Source of the DNA: JBAYZQ01 sp041672385
Lineage (GTDB): Bacteria; Spirochaetota; Spirochaetia; Sphaerochaetales; Sphaerochaetaceae
NCBI GenBank assembly: GCA_041672385.1
Contig: JBAYZQ010000141.1
Span: 1-5,919, forward strand
Length of the DNA stretch: 5,919 nt
Direction of reading: 5' to 3'
Shown here piece by piece: positions 1-5,063 of the stretch (position 1 is the first letter of the stretch; each line of letters begins with the position of its first letter). Below the pieces are notes generated by a model. The model saw only the letters and a program-made list of their open reading frames with translations, searched no databases and was not told the origin of the DNA. The position numbers were made by a program, and so were the translations under genes.

Positions 1-140
1 GAGCTTGCCCTGTTTCTGAAGAAATTTCAGAATTTGGTTTTGCGGTCCCTTGGTTTAAACACTTAGATAAACCAGTAATAGAAAAGTATGCTCAGGCTTT
101 TAAAAAAGTATTCTCGCAGTTAGATGTAATACTGAAATAG
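1..140 (+). CDS. C-terminal end of a probable DegT/DnrJ/EryC1/StrS-family aminotransferase (5' end outside window)
   Basis: The reading frame is open from the left edge (first full codon at 3) to a TAG at 138-140, giving 45 visible residues. It begins Ala-Cys-Pro-Val-Ser-Glu-Glu, passes through Val-Pro-Trp-Phe-Lys-His, and ends in a helix like Ile-Glu-Lys-Tyr-Ala-Gln-Ala-Phe-Lys-Lys-Val. A Cys-Pro-Val-(Ser/Ala)-Glu start followed by a short strand and a closing helix ending in Ala-Phe-(Arg/Lys)-Lys-Val resembles the C-terminus of PLP-dependent sugar aminotransferases of the DegT/DnrJ/EryC1/StrS family. The PLP lysine and the rest of the fold lie outside the window, so the family call rests on the tail only. 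The other two frames stop early (TGA at 16-18, TAG at 64-66), which supports this frame. A strong terminator follows 24 bases after the stop. The gene converges on the sugar operon and is not part of it. Confidence 0.55.
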   Translation, partial: ACPVSEEISEFGFAVPWFKHLDKPVIEKYAQAFKKVFSQLDVILK

Positions 141-164
141 ATTTTAACTTTTTTTTAGTAGCAT

Positions 165-193
165 AAACCGCTTGAACCTCAAGCGGTTTTTTT
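165..193 (+). terminator. Rho-independent terminator of the plus-strand gene
   Basis: AAACCGCTTG (165-174) pairs perfectly with CAAGCGGTTT (180-189). A175-T179 can add an eleventh pair around a three-base loop. Seven Ts run from 187 to 193, so on the plus strand the stem leads directly into a U-tract, the classic intrinsic terminator layout, 24 bases after the stop at 140. Read on the minus strand, the A-run comes before the stem and no U-run follows it. It is therefore not a canonical terminator for the operon that ends at 205, although the hairpin could still cap the 3' end of that mRNA. Confidence 0.9.
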
Positions 194-204
194 ATAATTA
201 GCCA

Positions 205-1938
205 TTATTTTCTGGAAAGAGCAAATTCAAATTTCTTTAATATTACCTCATCTTTTTCAAAGGTTCCGGTTGTAATACATTCTTTTAAATGAAAAGATTT
301 CTCTTGCTCTCCAAGATTTACAATTAATTCATTGCTTCCCTCATCATCTTTAGTAGTAAGTTTCATGATTTCAGCTTTAATTTCTATGTTTTCTAACATT
401 AAATTTCTTCTTGAATGCCTATTATAGTATTTTAACAATTCACAAAATATTAATTGATATTTGTCCCTATTTTCTTCTTCTCCCCAAGGGAAAACGCCTC
501 TATTACAAGGATCAGCAGCACCTGTTAAAAAGATTTCATTGCCATAATAGCAGCTATAGTTTCCAGGCAAAATTAACGTTATTGTTAACGCTAATAAGAC
601 TTTTAGTTTATTATTATTGCATAAATACATTATTCTCGGCAAATCATGGTTTCCACAAAAGTTGAACATTTCAGCTTGAATTGGTAATGGTATCTCTGAA
701 CAGTATTCAATTAATCTGTTACAAAATTGATTATTGTCTATTTTTTCTGAAATAAAATCTCTAACTATGTAGTATAAAGTATAATTCATAACACCATTAA
801 ATATATCTCCGGAAAGCCAGTGAAGTGGGTTGCTCCAAATTTCACCAATTATATAAATTTTTGGATTAATATTTTTTAAAGTTAATGTGTACTTTCTTAA
901 AAAATCATCACTAATTTCATCAGCAACATCAAGTCTCCAAGCATCTATATTGTATTTTTTAGTCCATTCTGCAGCACTTGAAATTAAAAATTCCTGAACC
1001 TCTTGGTTTTGTGTATTCCATTTGGGCATAATTGGAAGAAATCCAAACACTTCATAAGGATGATCTTTTGTCTTTTCATATTTTAAATTTAGAGAATACG
1101 TATCTTTGTCTTGAATAATAAACCAATTGTAATATTTTGACCTCTTTCCATTTTTTAATACATCTAGAAATTGTTCACTTTCGTTTGAACAATGATTATA
1201 AACACCATCAAGCATTACTTTTAATCCTGATGAATGGCAAGCTTCACACAGGTGCTTAAAATCTTCTTCATTTCCTAATTTTTTATCAATCTTGTAATAG
1301 TTAATAGTATCATATCTATGCACTGAATTAGATTGAAAAATGGGGTTCAAATATATTCCATGAAAGCCTAAACTTTTTATATATTTTATCTTATTAATAA
1401 TCCCTTTAAAATCTCCACCAAAGAAATAATCTCGATATTTCTCCTGTCTTAAATCAGGATAATCATTTTTATCGTAATTCGAATTAGAGAACCTATCTGG
1501 AAATATTTGATACCAAAGCAAATTTTGATGGTCACTTTGAATCACATATTTTTTATCAAAAAAACAATAATTAATAAAAAAACCTCTTATTAAGTTTTCG
1601 TCTGAATTTTCAAAAACACCACGCTCATCCAAACAATAATTCTTATTATCAAAACTAAAAGTAAAGTAATATCTTAATTTTGGTGATATAAGTCTAAATT
1701 TAAAATAATAATAAATTACATTTTCACCAATTACTTTTCTTTGAATCTTTTCTTGTTTAATATAGAATTTTTTTTCTCCATTTTCATAGTTTATTACTTC
1801 ACTTGGTTCTGAATAACAACAAATTAAATTCTTGATTTCAAATTTCTTGTAATCCTTTATCATCAAATAAATCCATTTATCTTCTGTTATAAATTGATAA
1901 GGAAGACAACTTTTATGTTCTAACTGTAAATCGTTCAT
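205..1938 (-). CDS. Cytoplasmic GH13 glucosidase, neopullulanase / cyclomaltodextrinase / maltogenic amylase type
   Basis: This 577-residue protein matches the usual length of GH13 subfamily 20 enzymes, which hydrolyse alpha-1,4 (and often alpha-1,6) links in maltodextrins, cyclodextrins or pullulan fragments. Residues about 10-125 look like a divergent CBM34-type N-terminal domain. The catalytic barrel opens with Trp-Tyr-Gln-Ile-Phe-Pro-Asp-Arg-Phe (142-150). Further landmarks are His-Arg-Tyr-Asp-Thr (207-211), region I Asp-Gly-Val-Tyr-Asn-His (244-249), region V Met-Pro-Lys-Trp-Asn (304-308), region II Trp-Arg-Leu-Asp-Val-Ala-Asp-Glu with nucleophile Asp337, region III Gly-Glu-Ile-Trp with acid/base Glu366, and region IV Gly-Asn-His-Asp with Asp432. 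All three catalytic carboxylates are present. A short beta domain closes the protein (about 510-577). There is no signal peptide, so it should act in the cytoplasm on imported sugar. ATG at 1938 has an AAAGGTG ribosome site five bases upstream. It lies 16 nt after the MalG-type gene as the last gene of the operon. Exact substrate is unknown. Confidence 0.93.
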   Translation of the reverse strand: MNDLQLEHKSCLPYQFITEDKWIYLMIKDYKKFEIKNLICCYSEPSEVINYENGEKKFYIKQEKIQRKVIGENVIYYYFKFRLISPKLRYYFTFSFDNKNYCLDERGVFENSDENLIRGFFINYCFFDKKYVIQSDHQNLLWYQIFPDRFSNSNYDKNDYPDLRQEKYRDYFFGGDFKGIINKIKYIKSLGFHGIYLNPIFQSNSVHRYDTINYYKIDKKLGNEEDFKHLCEACHSSGLKVMLDGVYNHCSNESEQFLDVLKNGKRSKYYNWFIIQDKDTYSLNLKYEKTKDHPYEVFGFLPIMPKWNTQNQEVQEFLISSAAEWTKKYNIDAWRLDVADEISDDFLRKYTLTLKNINPKIYIIGEIWSNPLHWLSGDIFNGVMNYTLYYIVRDFISEKIDNNQFCNRLIEYCSEIPLPIQAEMFNFCGNHDLPRIMYLCNNNKLKVLLALTITLILPGNYSCYYGNEIFLTGAADPCNRGVFPWGEEENRDKYQLIFCELLKYYNRHSRRNLMLENIEIKAEIMKLTTKDDEGSNELIVNLGEQEKSFHLKECITTGTFEKDEVILKKFEFALSRK

Positions 1939-1954
1939 TCTAACACCTTTTATT

Positions 1955-2785
1955 TTATTTTATTGTTCCATCAAGGCTTCCGCCTTTTATTAAATATTTT
2001 TGGAAAGTTATATAAATTATCAATATTGGAACTACTGCAATGAGCGATGCTGCAAAGATCAAGCTCCAATTGCTTACAAATTGTCCTTCAAATAGTTTTA
2101 TGGCTATTGGTAAAGTCCTTTTACTTTCAGTTTTTATAAAAATTAAAGCATATAAAAATTCTTCCCAGTTATTGGCAAAAGTTAAAATTCCAAATGTTGC
2201 TAATGCTGGTTTAGATAAAGGTAATAGTAAATGGACAAAACAAGTCCATTTCGTACCACCATCTATCGTCATTGCTTCCTCAAGTTCATGTGGAAAAAGC
2301 AAAAAAAAGTTCCTTAGAAAATATGTATTTGAAGCTATGGAGATCCCAGTGTACAACAACGTCAGACCAAAATATGAATCAATTAGTTTAAGAGATTTCA
2401 TAATTGTAAAAATAGGTGTGATATTTGTTACTGAAGGAATCATCATACTGAATAAAAACAATCCAAACAACAAATCTCTACCAGGAAATTTTAACCTTGA
2501 AAAACCATAAGCACTCAAGCAAGATATAATCATAATAAAAGTGGTTGATAAAGTTACCACAATAAGACTATTTGCAAAATACCTTCCAAAATGATTCCCA
2601 TTCCAGGCGAGAATATAATTATCAAAATTTATTCGAGTCGGAAATAGCTTTGGAGGATAAGGAATCACAAAAGAACTTTCCAGCATAGACGTTGAAAACA
2701 TATAGAGAAAAGGAATAACCGCAACTATAGAAAAAAGCACTAAACCTAAATATCCAAAGGCTTCTGTTAGTTTTTTTTGTTTCAT
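1955..2785 (-). CDS. ABC sugar importer inner-membrane permease, MalG type
   Basis: A 276-residue binding-protein-dependent transport permease of the carbohydrate (CUT1) class, one half of the membrane channel. Hydrophobic segments at about 10-31, 72-94, 106-127, 139-160, 193-213 and 241-263 give the six helices expected for MalG. The cytoplasmic EAA loop that docks onto the ATPase is clear: Glu-Glu-Ala-Met-Thr-Ile-Asp-Gly-Gly at 169-177, continuing to Leu-Pro-Leu at 188-190. The reading frame is open upstream to 2890, but I chose ATG at 2785. GGAG (2794-2797) sits eight bases before it, and the protein then begins Met-Lys-Gln-Lys-Lys ahead of the first helix. The longer version would add a non-typical 35-residue leader overlapping the upstream permease gene. 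It starts two bases after that gene's stop, so the two permeases are probably translationally coupled. The substrate cannot be read from this protein alone; the operon suggests an alpha-glucan oligosaccharide. Confidence 0.93.
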   Translation of the reverse strand: MKQKKLTEAFGYLGLVLFSIVAVIPFLYMFSTSMLESSFVIPYPPKLFPTRINFDNYILAWNGNHFGRYFANSLIVVTLSTTFIMIISCLSAYGFSRLKFPGRDLLFGLFLFSMMIPSVTNITPIFTIMKSLKLIDSYFGLTLLYTGISIASNTYFLRNFFLLFPHELEEAMTIDGGTKWTCFVHLLLPLSKPALATFGILTFANNWEEFLYALIFIKTESKRTLPIAIKLFEGQFVSNWSLIFAASLIAVVPILIIYITFQKYLIKGGSLDGTIK

Positions 2786-2787
2786 GA

Positions 2788-3687
2788 CTAATTCTCCATT
2801 TCTCTTGTTATCTTTCTTTGTACAAATGAAAGTAAGAATATAATTAACCCCATAATTACTGCTTGAGCAGAAGCATAGGAAAAATTCCAAGAAATAAAAG
2901 CCGTATCATAAACCATATTCATGAGCTCTCTTGTCTGCCCCATTGGTCCACCTTTTGTAATCATCATTACATGAATATATGCGCCAAAACTACCAATAGT
3001 TAAAACCGTTAAAAGATACAATGTAGTGTTTTTTACTAAAGGAAGTGTTATTTTATAAAATCTTTGTACGGAAGACGCTCCATCAATAACAGCAGCTTCA
3101 TATAACGTTTTAGAAATTCCTTGTAATGCTGCAAAATAAATTAACATCGTCCATCCCACACCTTTCCATATTCCAAAAAGACATAAAACAAAATTTGCAG
3201 TACCTACATTTTGAAGCCAAGATATTGGATTTGGAATCAAATGAATACTCAATAAAAAATAATTTACCAAACCACTTTTTCCTGCAGAGAAGATGTTCCT
3301 GAAAAGAAGTGAAATAACTACCCAAGATGTTACAACCGGTAGATAGGTAACAACTTTAAAAAAAGTTTGATTTTTTCTTGCATTATTTATTAAATTTGCC
3401 AACAACAAACCAAAAAACAATTGCCCTAAAACAGTGAAGAACGTGTAAATAATTGAATTTCTCAAAGAAATAAAAAATTCATTGGAATTAAACAAAGTTT
3501 TATAGTTTTTAAAGCCAATAAAATCCAAAGTTTTATTTTGCAAAATATCATAATTAAAAAAACTAATTTTAATATTTTTTAATAGTGGATAAATAACAAA
3601 TAGACTTATTAGAATCAAACTAGGCAAGATATAAGGAAGTGCTTGTACCCATTGATCTAATCCTTTTGACTTTTTTAGAATTTTCAT
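2788..3687 (-). CDS. ABC sugar importer inner-membrane permease, MalF type
   Basis: A 299-residue CUT1-class permease, partner of the MalG-type protein. The N-terminus is Met-Lys-Ile-Leu-Lys-Lys, followed by a first helix at about 17-36. More hydrophobic segments lie at about 75-102, 108-129, 162-188, 219-243 and 267-289, giving six in all. There is no sign of the large periplasmic insertion of the E. coli MalF, so it is the short form usual outside enterobacteria. The EAA loop is Tyr-Glu-Ala-Ala-Val-Ile-Asp-Gly-Ala at 196-204, continuing to Leu-Pro-Leu at 215-217. A Thr-Lys-Gly-Gly-Pro segment near 244-248 is also typical of the family. The frame is open to an ATG at 3741, but that ATG has no ribosome site and lies in a hairpin. 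ATG at 3687 has AAGGA (3699-3703) 11 bases upstream, a somewhat long spacing, and gives a normal N-terminus. Confidence 0.92.
   Translation of the reverse strand: MKILKKSKGLDQWVQALPYILPSLILISLFVIYPLLKNIKISFFNYDILQNKTLDFIGFKNYKTLFNSNEFFISLRNSIIYTFFTVLGQLFFGLLLANLINNARKNQTFFKVVTYLPVVTSWVVISLLFRNIFSAGKSGLVNYFLLSIHLIPNPISWLQNVGTANFVLCLFGIWKGVGWTMLIYFAALQGISKTLYEAAVIDGASSVQRFYKITLPLVKNTTLYLLTVLTIGSFGAYIHVMMITKGGPMGQTRELMNMVYDTAFISWNFSYASAQAVIMGLIIFLLSFVQRKITREMEN
2794..2797 (-). promoter_or_regulatory. Ribosome binding site of the MalG-type gene, embedded in the end of the MalF-type gene
   Basis: GGAG on the minus strand lies within the Met-Glu codons just before the last residue of the upstream permease, whose TAG stop is at 2788-2790. 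The next start codon is at 2785-2783, eight bases from this site. Ribosomes finishing the first permease therefore sit on the initiation site of the second. It fixes the MalG-type start at 2785 over the longer open frame. Confidence 0.8.
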
Positions 3688-3706
3688 TTTCTTTTCTTTC
3701 CTTGTA

Positions 3707-3745
3707 ATACATAAGGAGAATCCAAATGAGACTCTCCTCATGTAT
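3707..3745 (-). promoter_or_regulatory. Strong intercistronic mRNA hairpin between binding-protein and permease genes
   Basis: On the minus-strand transcript ATACATGAGGAGA (3745-3733) pairs with TCTCCTTATGTAT (3719-3707). This is 13 consecutive pairs, one of them a G-U wobble (3739 with 3713). Past one mismatch, two more pairs can form around a seven-base loop (3723-3729). It fills most of the 69-nt gap between the binding-protein stop (3757) and the permease start (3687). No U-run follows it, so it does not look like a full terminator. Its position parallels the REP hairpins between malE and malF in E. coli, which protect the upstream mRNA and keep the binding protein in excess over the membrane subunits. 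Function here is inferred; the structure is seen. Confidence 0.75.
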
Positions 3746-3756
3746 AAATTAAATCA

Positions 3757-4995
3757 TTATTTTAATAATTCATCAACTTTTATTGCAGCTTCAGTCAAAG
3801 CATCCTCAGCGCTTAATTCACCTCGTATTATCTTCTCAAAAACAACAATTAAATAATTATCAATTTCAGTAAAATTCTTTGAAGGAATCCTAATTTTTGT
3901 ACTTTCTAATTGTTTAATAAAAGTATCTAAGAATGGAGTTTCTGAAGTATCAAGTTTTTCAATAGCCGTTTTTGTTGTAGGAATCATACCGGCTTCTGCC
4001 ATTTTTAATTGTGCTTTATCTGAAAGAAGATATTGAACAAATTTCCAGGCTTCTTTTGGATGCTTTGAATCTTTGAATAATACTAAATCTTCTCCACCAA
4101 CAATTGATTTACTTCCTCCTTTACCAGAAGGAATTAATGATACTTCTCTTTCAAAAGGAGTATCAACTTTTGTTATAAACCAAGGACCTTCTATGGTTAA
4201 TGGAAGCAATCCACTTGAAGCAGCTGTCCAAGCATCAGGTTGCCCTCCAATAATAGCTGGACTTATTAGTCCAGCTTGATACCAAGATGCAATTCTCTTA
4301 AGCGCAGCAATGGTTTGAGGTGAATCGAGATATCCTGTTGCCCTTGTAAAATCTGGACTGGAAATATCTCCACCTAAAGACCAAATCCAAGGAAGCATTG
4401 TCCAACAATAAGTACCACCAATTGTGAAAAAATATTTCTCTTCTTCTGGGTTACTATATTCTTTTGCTACTTTTTCTAACTCATCGATTGTTTTAGGAAT
4501 GTAAGTAATATTATTTTCCTTCAATAAATCTTTATTCCAAATGGCCAGTGTAGTATTTGTTCCTAAAGGTAAACCATAGTAATGATCTTTAATAAAGTTT
4601 GTACTTAAAGGAACTGGTAAAGCATTTTCTTTATATTTATCAAATTCCTCCATTTCATCAAGAGAAGCTAAAGCTCCCATGGATGCCATTTTCCCCATCC
4701 ATATAATATCCATTCTCATTACATCTGGCGCAGAACCTCCAGCAACAGCTGTAATGACCTGTTGTTGTAATCCTTCATATGGCATTCTTACCGAATTAAC
4801 TTTTATCATGGGATTTTCAACTTCAAATTGCTTTACAACTTCATTAAAATTATCCAATTCAGCTCCTTCGCTAAATGTATGCCAAAATAAAATTTCTACT
4901 CTTTGATCTTTAGTGGTTTCTTCTGAAACACCATTTGCGAAAATAGTGGAACATACCATTAAAAAAACGACGAAAACAATTAATAATTTTTTCAT
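3757..4995 (-). CDS. Periplasmic sugar-binding protein of an ABC importer (extracellular solute-binding protein family 1)
   Basis: A 412-residue secreted receptor that would bind an oligosaccharide and deliver it to the two permeases encoded next. Residues 1-20 form a signal peptide (Met-Lys-Lys, then a hydrophobic core) with likely cleavage after Phe-Ala and before Asn-Gly. A Cys at 15 lacks a good lipobox (Leu-Met-Val before it), so I favour a soluble periplasmic protein over a lipoprotein, without certainty. Family marks are the first strand Glu-Ile-Leu-Phe-Trp-His-Thr (34-40), the Gly-Gly-Ser-Ala-Pro-Asp-Val segment (86-92) leading to Ala-Leu-Ala-Ser-Leu-Asp-Glu (108-114), and the C-terminal Ala-Trp-Lys-Phe-Val-Gln-Tyr-Leu helix (316-323) followed by Gly-Met-Ile-Pro-Thr (336-340). 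Many tryptophans (for example 38, 99, 198, 203, 205, 256, 272) are consistent with sugar stacking. An in-frame TTG at 5028 would extend it, but the strong ribosome site and signal peptide favour ATG at 4995. It is the first gene of the transport operon. Confidence 0.93.
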   Translation of the reverse strand: MKKLLIVFVVFLMVCSTIFANGVSEETTKDQRVEILFWHTFSEGAELDNFNEVVKQFEVENPMIKVNSVRMPYEGLQQQVITAVAGGSAPDVMRMDIIWMGKMASMGALASLDEMEEFDKYKENALPVPLSTNFIKDHYYGLPLGTNTTLAIWNKDLLKENNITYIPKTIDELEKVAKEYSNPEEEKYFFTIGGTYCWTMLPWIWSLGGDISSPDFTRATGYLDSPQTIAALKRIASWYQAGLISPAIIGGQPDAWTAASSGLLPLTIEGPWFITKVDTPFEREVSLIPSGKGGSKSIVGGEDLVLFKDSKHPKEAWKFVQYLLSDKAQLKMAEAGMIPTTKTAIEKLDTSETPFLDTFIKQLESTKIRIPSKNFTEIDNYLIVVFEKIIRGELSAEDALTEAAIKVDELLK

Positions 4996-4999
4996 TTTT

Positions 5000-5007
5000 A
5001 TCTCCTT
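5000..5007 (-). promoter_or_regulatory. Strong ribosome binding site of the binding-protein gene
   Basis: AAGGAGAT on the minus strand is a near-ideal Shine-Dalgarno sequence, with its AAGGAG core six bases before ATG 4995. It decides the start: the upstream in-frame TTG at 5028 would encode 11 extra residues running through the operator and this site, ahead of a good signal peptide. It is the strongest ribosome site in the operon, which fits the high expression usually needed for a binding protein. Confidence 0.85.
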
Positions 5008-5009
5008 TT

Positions 5010-5023
5010 TGTAAGCGCTTACA
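5010..5023. promoter_or_regulatory. Perfect 14-bp LacI-family operator palindrome
   Basis: TGTAAGCGCTTACA is a perfect inverted repeat with a central CG. This is the hallmark of LacI/GalR-family operators, where paired hinge-helix leucines wedge open the central CpG step. It is also a full match to the CcpA catabolite-response (cre) type of site. It lies just upstream of the ribosome site of the binding-protein gene and just after the end of a LacI-family gene, so the simplest reading is that the adjacent regulator represses the transport operon here. Binding by a different LacI paralogue cannot be excluded. Confidence 0.85.
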
Positions 5024-5037
5024 TTCAAACGCTTAAT
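5024..5037. promoter_or_regulatory. Possible second, degenerate operator abutting the first
   Basis: TTCAAACGCTTAAT sits directly next to the perfect palindrome and matches it at 9 of 14 positions, including the central CG and one intact arm (CGCTTA). The two centres are 14 bp apart. It could be a weak auxiliary site for the same regulator, or a chance half-site in AT-rich DNA. It overlaps the proposed -10 region and start point of the operon promoter. Confidence 0.4.
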
Positions 5038-5063
5038 AATTATTCCTTTGTGGTATCCCTCAA
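5036..5063 (-). promoter_or_regulatory. Candidate promoter of the transport operon
   Basis: On the minus strand TTGAGG (5063-5058) and AATTAT (5041-5036) are separated by 16 bases and match the -35 and -10 consensus at four of six positions each. Transcription would start near 5029, placing the perfect operator about 6 to 19 bases into the transcript, a normal place for a repressor block. The -35 would lie inside the last codons of the regulator gene. The match is modest, and AT-rich DNA gives such pairs easily. Read-through from the regulator gene is an alternative source of operon mRNA. Confidence 0.35.

Noticed and set aside
572..595. 10-pair stem with one wobble and 4-base loop inside the GH13 gene
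   Set aside because: It encodes a repetitive Leu-Thr-Ile-Thr-Leu strand in an AT-rich gene; chance symmetry in codons is the simpler explanation.
2229..2251. 8-bp perfect inverted repeat with 7-base loop (AAATGGAC / GTCCATTT)
   Set aside because: It lies inside the conserved EAA-loop codons of the MalG-type gene, with no boundary or U-run to suggest regulation; most likely a by-product of coding.
2040..2510. 156-codon plus-strand open frame
   Set aside because: It lies antisense to the MalG-type gene, has no recognisable domain, and reads as a shadow of that gene.
2786..2890. 35-residue N-terminal extension of the MalG-type permease
   Set aside because: It lies over the upstream permease gene in another frame. 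ATG 2785 has a good GGAG site and gives a normal N-terminus.
3688..3741. 18-residue N-terminal extension of the MalF-type permease from ATG 3741
   Set aside because: No ribosome site precedes it, the extra residues do not look like a permease start, and the stretch is occupied by the hairpin.
3806..3816. Operator-like AGCGCTTAA inside the binding-protein gene, and a similar TTAAGCGC near 4298-4305
   Set aside because: Only one arm matches the palindrome in each case (about 8-9 of 14 positions); too weak to claim DNA looping or intragenic repression.
5026..5028. TTG as start of the binding protein
   Set aside because: It would place the operator and ribosome site in coding sequence and put 11 residues before an intact signal peptide.
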